Source of the DNA: Actinomycetes bacterium | GTDB taxonomy: Bacteria; Actinomycetota; Actinomycetes; Propionibacteriales; Nocardioidaceae | Direction: 5' to 3' | NCBI GenBank assembly: GCA_023417775.1 | Contig: JAEZEJ010000118.1 | Span: forward strand, 1 to 28,241 | Length of the DNA: 28,241 nucleotides | Shown here: in pieces, positions 21,306 to 28,241 of the stretch | Position numbering within the stretch: the stretch's first letter is position 1 | Layout of the letters: each line of letters starts with the position of its first letter | The notes under the pieces: generated by a model | Seen by the model: the letters and a program-made list of their open reading frames with translations, nothing else | Databases searched by the model: none | What the model was told of the DNA's origin: nothing | Translations under genes and position numbers: made by a program

Positions 21306-22655
21306 GTGGCTACATCAGAATTGTTTCGCTCAACGGAACAGGCGCGGCTGGCGGTCGACGCCCTCGCCGCTACCGCGGTCGAACTGCGCGACCTGGGCGT
21401 GGGAGACGAGCTGACGGGACGCTGCCAGATGCTGCTGACCGATCTCCTCGGCGTCACGGTCGCCGGATCGCGCACCCCGGAGATGACCGCCCTCCGGGCG
21501 ACCTGGGGACCGACGGCCGGCCTCGACACGAGCGACGCCGTCCTGCTCTCCGCCACCGCGGCCTGCATGCTCGAACTGGACGAGGGCAACAAGTACGCCA
21601 CCGGCCACCCTGCGGCACACGTGGTGTTCGCTGCTCTGGCCTCGTGCGGCCCCGCGACGACCGGTGACGAGCTCATCGCCGCGATCATCGCCGGATACGA
21701 GGTCGCCGCGCGCTTCGGCTATGCGACGCGGCGCGATCCGCGCTGGCACACGCACGGCCATTGGGGCGCCACCGGGGCCGCGTGCGCCGCTGCGCTCCTG
21801 CGCGGCGGAGACAGAGCACAGGTCGCTGCCGCCATCGATGCAGTGGGAGGACTGCTGCGCGTCACCCCCTGGGCGACCGTGCTCGACGGCGACTTCACCC
21901 GCAACCTGTGGATCGCCGGCGCGAACGACGCCGGCATCCAGGCCGCGCGGCTGGCCATGGCGGGCCTGGTCGACAATCGGGGCTCGATCCAGCACTCGCT
22001 GGGCGATATCGTCGGCGAGCTGCTTCCGGCACATCTGATCGAGGATCTGGGCGATCGCTGGCTCATCGGCGAGGGGTACATCAAACAACACTCCTGCTGC
22101 TCCTACACCCATGCCGCCGTCGACCTGGTCCTCGCGCTCCGCGAGCACTGGGGCGATCCCGATGAGATCGCGGCGATCGACGTACGCATCCACTCACTCG
22201 CGGAGCCGTTGTTCGAGCGCCATCCTCGCAATCGCCTGTCGGCCATGTTCTCGCTGCCCTTCGTCATCAGCACGGCGGTGGTGAGCGGGCGCGTCACACC
22301 GGATGTCATGGACCCGGCGGCTCGCGACTTCGAACGCGCGGAGGACTTCAGCGACCGTGTGACGGTGGCCGTGAGCGAGGAGCTCGACGCCCATCTGCCG
22401 CATCTGCGCATCGCCGAGGTCGAGCTGACCGGCCGGGACGGGACCGTGGTGTCCGCAGCGCAGTCCAATCCCATCGGCGACACCGCGCACCTCCCCTTCG
22501 ATGCCGATGCCGTGGCGGAGAAGATCAGCCGACTCATCGGCACCGCGGACGCGCAGCGCATCCGTCACGTCGTCGATCGGCTGCCCGGTGGGGCATCGGC
22601 GATGTCCACCCTGGCCGCGCTGCGTCCGATAGCGGACTGTCTGCCACTCGAGTGA
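21306..22655 (+). CDS. MmgE/PrpD family protein 2
   Basis: 449 residues from a GTG. Family blocks are QMLLTDLLGVTVAGS (41-55), LELDEGNKYATGHPAAHVVFAALA, GYEVAARFGYATR, HTHGHWGATGAACAAALL and EGYIKQHSCCSYTHAAVDLVLAL, near the position of the FKPYPANHFTHAAVD block of PrpD1. It diverges from the CoA-transferase operon and shares its operator type, so it is probably co-induced. It is clearly diverged from PrpD1, so the two likely catalyse different steps rather than being a recent duplication. No ribosome site is seen, in line with leaderless translation. Confidence 0.87.
   Translation: MATSELFRSTEQARLAVDALAATAVELRDLGVGDELTGRCQMLLTDLLGVTVAGSRTPEMTALRATWGPTAGLDTSDAVLLSATAACMLELDEGNKYATGHPAAHVVFAALASCGPATTGDELIAAIIAGYEVAARFGYATRRDPRWHTHGHWGATGAACAAALLRGGDRAQVAAAIDAVGGLLRVTPWATVLDGDFTRNLWIAGANDAGIQAARLAMAGLVDNRGSIQHSLGDIVGELLPAHLIEDLGDRWLIGEGYIKQHSCCSYTHAAVDLVLALREHWGDPDEIAAIDVRIHSLAEPLFERHPRNRLSAMFSLPFVISTAVVSGRVTPDVMDPAARDFERAEDFSDRVTVAVSEELDAHLPHLRIAEVELTGRDGTVVSAAQSNPIGDTAHLPFDADAVAEKISRLIGTADAQRIRHVVDRLPGGASAMSTLAALRPIADCLPLE
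21323..21339. promoter_or_regulatory. Probable IclR operator O4 (inside PrpD2 5' end)
   Basis: GTTTCGCTCAACGGAAC lies over codons 6-12 of PrpD2, mirroring O3 in the divergent gene. It shares 14 of 17 bases with O2. Confidence 0.75.
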
Positions 22656-22698
22656 GCTCAGCTCAGACTCGATCCGCCCGCCCTGCGCCCCGGTACGT

Positions 22699-22743
22699 GG
22701 TCAACCTCATCGACCATCCATGACGTTGACCGGCTACCGCCAC
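22699..22743. repeat. GGTCAAC...GTTGACC-CTACCGCCAC intergenic repeat, copy 2
   Basis: GGTCAAC (22699-22705) and GTTGACC (22725-22731) are inverted 7-mers; CTACCGCCAC (22734-22743) follows. It lies in the 105-bp gap between the convergent PrpD2 and ppc genes and matches the element at 5269-5350. It could act as a weak hairpin terminator. Confidence 0.5.
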
Positions 22744-22760
22744 TCGACCGGGTCGCCGGA

Positions 22761-25547
22761 TCAGCCGGTGTTGCGGAGACCGCCGGCGATGCCGTTGATG
22801 GTCTGCAGCAGCGCCAGGCGCATGTCGTCGTCGAGGGAGTCGGGATCCCGGCGCACGCGGGCGAGCAGGCCGACCTGGGCGAAGGAGATCGGCTGCAGAT
22901 AGGCATCGCGCACGTCGAGGGTCCGGCGCAGCTCGGGCTGATGCTCCAGCAAGGTCTCCTCGCCGGTCACCCGCAGCACCTCCGCCAGGGTGACCTCGTG
23001 CTCGGCCCGCACCAGATCGAAGACGTGCCGCAGCTCATCGGGCACCAGAGCCTCCACATACCGCTCGGCGATGCGCAGATCGGTCTTGGTGAGCGTCATC
23101 TCGACATTGGAGATGAACGTACGGAAGAACTGCCACTCGCGGTACATCTCGTCGATGACATCGCCGTGCCCGGCCTCACGGGCGGCACGCAGCCCGCTGC
23201 CGACCCCGAACCAGCCCGGCACGATCTGGCGGGTCTGGGTCCAGCCGAAGACCCACGGGATCGCGCGGAGTCCCGAGATATCGCCACCGGAGTCGGGACG
23301 ACGCGCGGGGCGCGAGCCGATGTTCAGCTCGCCGAGCTGGTCGACGGGTGTCGCAGCGAGGAAGTAGTCGAAGAGCCCCGGGTCCTCGACGAGTCCGCGA
23401 TAGGAGGCATAGGCGGCGTCGCTGACCTGCGTCATGACCTCGTCCCAGGCCTCCAGCTGGTCGGCGCGGTGGCGGGATTCCAGATGCAGCGTGGACGCCT
23501 CGAGCACCGCCGCGAGCGAGAGCTCGAGGTTCTCGTGGGCGAGCTTGGGCAGCGAGTACTTGTCGCTGATGACCTCGCCCTGCTCGGTGAACTTGATATC
23601 GCCGGTGAGCACGCCCCACGGCTGGGCGAGGATGGCATCGTACGTGGGACCGCCGCCACGGCCGACCGTGCCGCCGCGGCCGTGGAAGAGCCGCAATCGC
23701 ACGCCGTGCTTCTGCGCGACATCGCGGAGGCTGCGCTGAGCCCGGTGCAGCTCCCACTGCGAGGTGGTGACGCCGCCCTCCTTGTTGGAGTCGGAGTACC
23801 CGAGCATGACCTCCTGCACGTCTCCGCGCAGGCGCACGATCTCGCGGTAGGCCTCATCGCTGAGCAGGTCGTCGAGCACACCGCCGGCGCGGCGGATCTC
23901 CTCGATGGTCTCCAGCAGCGGCACGAAGTCCAGTCGCGAGAACGGCTCGATGCCCGGACCCCCGACCAGATCGACCAGACCGGCCTGCCGCGCGAGCACC
24001 GCCGGGGCGAGGACATCGTCCGCCCCCCGCGCCATCGAGACGATGTACGACTCCACGACCTCCTCGCCGAAGGTCGCCTTGAGATCGCGCACGGCATCGA
24101 AGACGCCGTAGGTGCGCGCACCCCATTCGTCGAGGGCCGGAGGCACCGGGCTGAGCGGGCGTCGGGACAGCAGCTCGGCCGAGAGCAGTCCCGCGCGCTC
24201 GGAGCGGTCGAGATCCTCGTAGGCGCGGTCATGCTCCTCGAGTCGGTCGACCATCAGGCCGATCGCGTGATGGTGCGCATCGGCGTGCTCGCGGATGTCG
24301 AGGGTCGCCAGGTGCAGGCCCACCAGGGAGATCTGACGGATCGCGTCGGCGAGCATCCGGTCGGCCACGAGCTCGCCTCCGTGGGCGCGCAGCGAGCGGT
24401 CGACGATGAACAGGTCCGCGAGCAGCTCCTCGCGGTCGGCGTAGTCCCATCCGGGGCGATGCGCCGCGCCCTGCTCGATCCGGCTGGCGGTGTTCTGGAC
24501 CTTGAGCCGCACATAGGAGAGCTTGAGCCGATAGGGCTCGGCGGCGTTGACGACGAGCACGCGAGGGTCGAGGCCGGGCAGATGCTCGCGATCGGCGTCC
24601 AGTGATTCCAGCAGCTCGTCGCTGACCCCGGCCAGCTGGTCCGAGGGCGAGAGCTCGCGGATGAGCAGATCCAGCTGCTCGGTCACGATGCGCGAGGCGA
24701 TGCGGTGATGCAGCGCGAGGACATCGCGGGTCACCTGCGGCGTGACATTGGGGTTGCCGTCACGGTCACCGCCGATCCACGATCCGAAGCTGAACGGCGC
24801 CCGGGTCGGCTCCAGCTCGACACCGTGCTCGGCGAGCATGTCGGTCAGCTCTCGGCCGAGAGCGGGCATCGCCTCGTCGAGGATCTGCTGGAGGTAGAAG
24901 ACCATGTGCCGCGCCTCGTCCAGGGGCGTCGGGCGGGTACGGCGCACCGCATCGGTCTGCCAGATGAGATCGACGAGCTGAGCGAGGTCGGCGTCCTGGC
25001 GGCGTCGCTTGCGGCTGTCGGGGTCGGAGGGATCGGCGAGGATATCGGCGATCCGGCGCAGCTTGGTGAGCACGGTACGGCGGCTGACCTCGGTCGGGTG
25101 AGCCGTGAACACGGTACGGGCCTGCAGCCGCTCCACGCCATCGCGCAAGCCCTCGGCGCCCTGCTCGGCCACGATGTCGTTGATCGCGCGGGCGAGCCAG
25201 CCGTCGTCCTCGGACCTCGAGGCGAAGCCGCGCACGCGGGCCACCTGCTCGGCTGCGTTGGCGAGGCTGAAGTAGACGCTGAACGCTCGCACGAGCTTGC
25301 CGAGGGTCTCCGAGGGCAGCCCGGACAGCAGGTCGCGGATGGCCTGCGCCGAGGCATCCCGCTCTCCCTCGTCCTCGCTCTCCTCCACCACCTTGGCGTG
25401 GGCGCGCACCTGCTCCACGAGGTCGAACAGGTCCTCGCCCTCGAGCCTCTTGAGGGTCTCCCCCAGCAGATCCACGACCCGCCGGACATCGTGGCGCATC
25501 GTGTCGTCGATGGAACTGGCGATCGCGTCGAACTCGCTGGCCGTCAT
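22761..25547 (-). CDS. ppc: Phosphoenolpyruvate carboxylase
   Basis: 928 residues, normal for bacterial PEPC. Catalytic motifs are complete: VFTAHPTEV with His150, FGSWIGGDRDGNPN, YSDSNKEGG, LFHGRGGTVGRGGGP (the second active-site loop) and the invariant C-terminal NTG. It makes oxaloacetate from PEP and bicarbonate to refill the TCA cycle. The frame stays open far upstream, but the ATG at 25547 (MTASEFDAI) is right: it gives family length and has TAGGCT seven bases before it (leaderless). It is a housekeeping gene, probably marking the edge of the catabolic island. Confidence 0.96.
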   Translation of the reverse strand: MTASEFDAIASSIDDTMRHDVRRVVDLLGETLKRLEGEDLFDLVEQVRAHAKVVEESEDEGERDASAQAIRDLLSGLPSETLGKLVRAFSVYFSLANAAEQVARVRGFASRSEDDGWLARAINDIVAEQGAEGLRDGVERLQARTVFTAHPTEVSRRTVLTKLRRIADILADPSDPDSRKRRRQDADLAQLVDLIWQTDAVRRTRPTPLDEARHMVFYLQQILDEAMPALGRELTDMLAEHGVELEPTRAPFSFGSWIGGDRDGNPNVTPQVTRDVLALHHRIASRIVTEQLDLLIRELSPSDQLAGVSDELLESLDADREHLPGLDPRVLVVNAAEPYRLKLSYVRLKVQNTASRIEQGAAHRPGWDYADREELLADLFIVDRSLRAHGGELVADRMLADAIRQISLVGLHLATLDIREHADAHHHAIGLMVDRLEEHDRAYEDLDRSERAGLLSAELLSRRPLSPVPPALDEWGARTYGVFDAVRDLKATFGEEVVESYIVSMARGADDVLAPAVLARQAGLVDLVGGPGIEPFSRLDFVPLLETIEEIRRAGGVLDDLLSDEAYREIVRLRGDVQEVMLGYSDSNKEGGVTTSQWELHRAQRSLRDVAQKHGVRLRLFHGRGGTVGRGGGPTYDAILAQPWGVLTGDIKFTEQGEVISDKYSLPKLAHENLELSLAAVLEASTLHLESRHRADQLEAWDEVMTQVSDAAYASYRGLVEDPGLFDYFLAATPVDQLGELNIGSRPARRPDSGGDISGLRAIPWVFGWTQTRQIVPGWFGVGSGLRAAREAGHGDVIDEMYREWQFFRTFISNVEMTLTKTDLRIAERYVEALVPDELRHVFDLVRAEHEVTLAEVLRVTGEETLLEHQPELRRTLDVRDAYLQPISFAQVGLLARVRRDPDSLDDDMRLALLQTINGIAGGLRNTG

Positions 25548-25554
25548 GTGTTCG

Positions 25555-25560
25555 AGCCTA
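25555..25560 (-). promoter_or_regulatory. Leaderless promoter -10 box of ppc
   Basis: TAGGCT on the minus strand, seven bases before the ppc ATG, is the third instance of this arrangement in the window. No clear -35 box is seen. Confidence 0.5.
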
Positions 25561-25659
25561 GGACTCGCCGGCCGGCCCCGCGTCTTCAGGGAGCGTGGCC
25601 CGCGGTGAGGTCCCCCACATGCCGCGATCCGGCACGAAGGCTCCAGGTCCACACCGAGC

Positions 25660-25676
25660 GGGCGCAGTATGCGCCC
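25660..25676. promoter_or_regulatory. 17-bp palindrome upstream of the dioxygenase gene
   Basis: GGGCGCA (25660-25666) and TGCGCCC (25670-25676) are perfect arms around GTA. It lies in the 228-bp divergent ppc/dioxygenase region, about 100 bases before the dioxygenase start, and is a candidate operator. Nothing else certain is seen in this gap. Confidence 0.4.
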
Positions 25677-25775
25677 CCGGAGCACGACACGGAGCGGGTC
25701 TCGGCTCGTGAGCAGGTCGCAGGAAGGCCGTCGATGCGCGCACGCTGGTCTCGACGCAACCATCGGAGGCGCATC

Positions 25776-26711
25776 ATGACGATCACCGCACTGTCGAGGC
25801 CGCAGATCTATCGGCATCTGGATGTTCATCGCGTGGGCGAGCACATCGGTGCCGTCGTGGGCGGGATCGACCTGACCAGCCCGCTGCCCGAGTCGATCGT
25901 CGCGGAGTTCCGGCATGCGCTGCTGCGGCACAAGGTGGTCTTCGTGCGTGGTCAGCACGACCTGGACGACGCCGCGCAGCACGAGTTCGCCGCACGTCTG
26001 GGAACTCCGACCGCACCCCACCCGACAGTCCGCGGCGCGGCGAACGCGGTGCTGCCGATCGACTCGTCGCACGGCAAGGCCAATGCCTGGCACACCGATG
26101 TCACCTTCGTCGACCGCGTGCCCGCGATCAGCGTGCTCCGGGCCGTGACGCTGCCTTCCTTCGGCGGCACGACCACGTGGGCCAATACGGCGCACGCCTA
26201 CGAGACCCTGCACCCGGCCGTCCAGGCCATGGCCGAAAGGCTCTGGGCGGTCCACACCAATCTCTACGACTACGCCGCCGACCACGACCAGCGGCGGATC
26301 GGCGGCATCGACGTTCGGGAGCAGGCCTACCGCGACGAGTTCGGCTCCGATGTGTACGAGACCGAGCATCCGCTCGTGCGCGTCCATCCCGAGACCGGTG
26401 AGCGCGCCCTGCTGCTCGGACAGTTCGTCAAGCGCATCGTCGGGCTGAGCACGCGCGACTCGGCGGCGATCTTCGACCTGGTGCAGCGCCACGTCACCGC
26501 GCTCGAGAACACCGTCCGATGGGACTGGAGACCCGGAGACGTCGCGGTGTGGGACAACCGGTCCACCCAGCACTATGCGGTCGCCGACTACGCCGACGAG
26601 CATCGCGTCATGCACCGCATCACGGTGGCGGGTGACGTGCCGGTGAGCGTCGACGGCATCGCGTCGTCGATCCGGCGCGGCGACGCGACCGGCTATTCGA
26701 CCGCCGGCTGA
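25776..26711 (+). CDS. TauD/TfdA-family Fe(II)/2-oxoglutarate-dependent dioxygenase
   Basis: 311 residues. The iron triad is visible: His106-x-Asp108 (AWHTDVTF) and His266 (WDNRSTQHYAVADY), with the 2-oxoglutarate Arg in the following HRVMHRITV. The N-terminus HIGAVVGGIDLTSPL, VVFVRGQHDLD and the C-terminal WRPGDVAVWDNR fit the taurine/alkylsulfate dioxygenase group. Such enzymes hydroxylate next to sulfonate or sulfate (or other groups) to release them; the substrate cannot be told here. The chosen ATG has GGAGG (25765-25769). An in-frame ATG at 25734 with AGGAAGG would add 14 Arg-rich residues and is possible. Confidence 0.9.
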   Translation: MTITALSRPQIYRHLDVHRVGEHIGAVVGGIDLTSPLPESIVAEFRHALLRHKVVFVRGQHDLDDAAQHEFAARLGTPTAPHPTVRGAANAVLPIDSSHGKANAWHTDVTFVDRVPAISVLRAVTLPSFGGTTTWANTAHAYETLHPAVQAMAERLWAVHTNLYDYAADHDQRRIGGIDVREQAYRDEFGSDVYETEHPLVRVHPETGERALLLGQFVKRIVGLSTRDSAAIFDLVQRHVTALENTVRWDWRPGDVAVWDNRSTQHYAVADYADEHRVMHRITVAGDVPVSVDGIASSIRRGDATGYSTAG

Positions 26712-26816
26712 GGCCCGTTCCTCGCCGGGAAGCGGCACGGGAGTCATCATGCGAGAGTCGGATCATGAGCAGCGCTCCACCTGCCGCCGGTCTGATCCGA
26801 GGGCGGCCGGCTTGAA

Positions 26817-26882
26817 CCGAGATTTGCTCCCAATTCGTCAACCGAGCCACCCTCCGATCGACGATCTGGGAGCAAATCTCGG
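26817..26882. repeat. Long inverted repeat upstream of the LUD-domain gene
   Basis: CCGAGATTTGCTCCCA (26817-26832) and TGGGAGCAAATCTCGG (26867-26882) are perfect 16-bp arms, and TCGTC/GACGA extend the pairing inward after a 2-bp mismatch. The arms are A+T-richer than the surroundings. The element ends three bases before the GAGGAGG ribosome site. It could be a leader hairpin, a paired operator or a small insertion; the rest of 26712-26816 shows nothing clear. Confidence 0.7.
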
Positions 26883-26896
26883 CTCGAGGAGGATTC

Positions 26897-27520
26897 GTGA
26901 GTGCGCGAGAGGAGATCCTCGGGCGCGTCCGGTCCGCCCTGGCCGACCGACCCGAGCCGCCGGAGACCGGCTGGGAGTACGGCCGTCCCGTGAGCACCGG
27001 CGACCTCGATGTCATCGAGCGCTTCGCCGAACGGGTCGCCGACTACCACGCCGAGGTGGAGACGGTGTCCCGCGACGACATCGCACCGGCGATCGCCGCG
27101 GCCCTCGGCGACGCACGCCAGGTCGTGGGGGACCGATTGCTGCGCGACACCTGGCCGACCGAGGCGGAGGTCGAATGGCTCGACCCCGCGGACCTCACCT
27201 CCGGGGAGCTCGACGCGGTCGATGCGGTCGTCACGACGGCGACCGTCGGCATCGCCAATACCGGCACGATCGTGCTCGCCCACGGCCGCGGCCAGGGACG
27301 CCGGGCCGCCACTCTGGTGCCCGATGTCCACGTGTGCGTCATCGAGGCCGATCACCTCGTGAGCGATGTGCCCGAGGCGGTGGCGCGACTCATCGAGCTC
27401 GGCGTCCACACCCATCCGCTCACCTGGATCAGCGGACCGAGCGCCACCAGCGATATCGAGCTGAGCCGCGTGGAGGGCGTCCACGGACCGCGCACCCTGC
27501 GCGTCATCATCGCCCGCTGA
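26897..27520 (+). CDS. lutC: LutC/YkgG-type LUD-domain protein
   Basis: 207 residues from a GTG with GAGGAGG (26885-26891). The LUD-domain signature is clear: VGIANTGTIVLAHGRGQGRRAATLVPDVHVCVI, then LTWISGPSATSDIELSRVEGVHGPRTLRVI. LutC works with LutA and LutB (iron-sulfur proteins) in L-lactate oxidation in Bacillus, but neither partner is beside it here, so the activity is uncertain. The N-terminus AREEILGRVRSAL is typical. The gene converges on the nucleotide cyclase with a 9-bp gap. The long inverted repeat just upstream may regulate it. Confidence 0.87.
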   Translation: MSAREEILGRVRSALADRPEPPETGWEYGRPVSTGDLDVIERFAERVADYHAEVETVSRDDIAPAIAAALGDARQVVGDRLLRDTWPTEAEVEWLDPADLTSGELDAVDAVVTTATVGIANTGTIVLAHGRGQGRRAATLVPDVHVCVIEADHLVSDVPEAVARLIELGVHTHPLTWISGPSATSDIELSRVEGVHGPRTLRVIIAR

Positions 27521-27536
27521 GACCGCGGGTCAGCGG
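27514..27536. terminator. Compact bidirectional hairpin over both stop codons
   Basis: CCGCTGA (27514-27520) pairs with TCAGCGG (27530-27536) around a G+C-rich 9-base loop. The TGA of the LUD gene and the TGA of the opposite-strand cyclase are the paired ends of the stem. The stem is short, so termination strength is uncertain. Confidence 0.45.
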
Positions 27537-28241
27537 TTCCGTCCGGGCAGCCGCAGGCGGCGGCCTCCGGTGTCCTCGTCGTCCTGCTCCTGCTCGATCG
27601 CCTCGACGAGCCAGAGCGTCTGCGGCGCGGAGAATCCCTTGAGGACCGCCTCCCGCGGATCGGAGAAGACGAACTCGGTGGAGTCGAGCAGCGCCTCACG
27701 CAGCTCATCGGACACCAGCGTCTCCCCACCGTCGGCTTCGGACGCCACCCGCGCGGCGAGCGCGACATTGCGTCCGAAGAAGTCACCGTCGCGGGCGACC
27801 ACCACACCTCGATGCATCCCGATCCGCACCCGGATCGGCGTCGATCTGAGCCGGCCGCGAGCCGTGGCGAGGCCGGCGTGGAGCTGTTCGGCGGCGCGTA
27901 GGGCATCGGACGGGTGTCGGAAGACGACCATGAAACCGTCGCCCTGGCTCTTGACCACCCGCCCCCGATGCCGGGAGATGATGTCACGCGCCAGCTTGTC
28001 GTGTTCGGCCAGCAGAGCGACCCAGGCGCGGTCGCCGAGACGCACATTGAGCTCCGTGGAGCCCTCGATATCGGAGAAGAGGACCGTGACGGTGCCGTCG
28101 GGGGCGGTGACCTCGGCGATGGCGCTCCGGCTCTCGGCCGCCCACCGGGTCAGGTCCTCGATCGAGCTGGTCACCAGCGATGTCACCCCGTGCTCCCGCA
28201 CGTGTGCGGCCGACTGGGCCACGACCCGCGCGGCACGGCCG
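27530..28241 (-). CDS. Class III adenylate/guanylate cyclase domain protein (5' end may be outside)
   Basis: A GTG at 28222 would give 230 residues, but the frame stays open to the window edge, so the protein may be longer. With GTG numbering, metal ligands are Asp51 (VLFSDIEGST) and Asp95 (SQGDGFMVVF), the base-selecting Lys is Lys91, and the second selecting residue is near Asp147 (DGDFFG). The transition-state Arg158 is present (ALAARV), but the Asn usually two residues after the Gly-x-x stretch (VNxAAR) is Ala154. The C-terminus ends in an acidic then Arg-rich tail. It is soluble in the visible part and probably makes cAMP, if active. Confidence 0.85.
   Translation of the reverse strand, partial: GRAARVVAQSAAHVREHGVTSLVTSSIEDLTRWAAESRSAIAEVTAPDGTVTVLFSDIEGSTELNVRLGDRAWVALLAEHDKLARDIISRHRGRVVKSQGDGFMVVFRHPSDALRAAEQLHAGLATARGRLRSTPIRVRIGMHRGVVVARDGDFFGRNVALAARVASEADGGETLVSDELREALLDSTEFVFSDPREAVLKGFSAPQTLWLVEAIEQEQDDEDTGGRRLRLPGRNR

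Noticed and set aside
25548..26750. N-terminal extension of the PEP carboxylase frame to 26750
   Set aside because: The extra 400 residues have no PEPC similarity and lie opposite the clear TauD-like gene; the ATG at 25547 gives normal PEPC length.
1..28241. CRISPR array, tRNA, rRNA or transposase gene
   Set aside because: I saw no regularly spaced repeats, no tRNA-like cloverleaf sequence and no transposase or integrase motif on either strand; this was by eye, so a covariance-model scan could still find a small RNA.

Overview
The window is about 70% G+C, with very short intergenic gaps and many ATGA/GTGA stop-start overlaps. Likely leaderless genes sit 6-7 nt behind a TAGGCT -10 box, and the transport, regulator and PEP carboxylase families are typical of high-GC Gram-positive bacteria. 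It most likely comes from an Actinomycetota chromosome; I cannot name a genus. I found no rRNA, tRNA, CRISPR array or transposase gene.

Layout. (1) 1-5220: a PucR-type regulator (cut by the left edge) diverges from a coupled operon of a 53-codon mini-ORF, DUF2877 (AllH-like), FdrA and DUF1116 (AllG-like), the set linked to oxamate carbamoyltransferase in allantoin catabolism. (2) 5376-7159: a TetR regulator diverges from an NAD(P)-binding epimerase-like protein; two near-identical palindromic operators lie between them. (3) 7167-14198, minus strand: a branched-chain-amino-acid-type ABC importer (binding lipoprotein, LivH, LivM, LivG, LivF), then a two-cysteine Asp/Glu/hydantoin-type racemase and an FAD flavoprotein, interrupted by a 172-bp MITE-like element exactly at the livF stop codon. 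(4) 14407-16074, plus strand: an IclR regulator and a CitE/HpcH-type lyase. (5) 16124-21171, minus strand: CaiB/BaiF CoA-transferase, cyclase-family metal hydrolase, MmgE/PrpD protein and allantoinase/dihydropyrimidinase-like amidohydrolase; a second MmgE/PrpD gene diverges (21306-22655). (6) 22761-28241: ppc (PEP carboxylase), a TauD-like dioxygenase, a lone LutC-type LUD protein and a class III nucleotide cyclase running off the right edge.

Regions 3-5 read as one catabolic island. Import, racemisation, ring or amide hydrolysis, CoA activation, hydration/dehydration or isomerisation, and retro-aldol cleavage would form a logical route for a chiral cyclic amide/ureide or related dicarboxylate. 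The substrate cannot be deduced. The island is tied together by four copies of a 17-bp GTTTC-N7-GAAAC-type motif, in the liv/iclR intergenic region and in the first codons of the divergent CoA-transferase and PrpD genes, probably the IclR operator.

The most unusual signal is a family of mini-ORFs starting Met-Ser-Glu-Arg-Ser-Glu-Arg or a close variant. They lie between genes at 1309-1470, 6062-6115, 8543-8626, 17612-17656 and 19065-19151. Four of the five end in a TGA that overlaps the ATG of the next gene, and three start on an ATG overlapping the stop of the previous gene. They look like a repeated, translationally coupled spacer or leader element.
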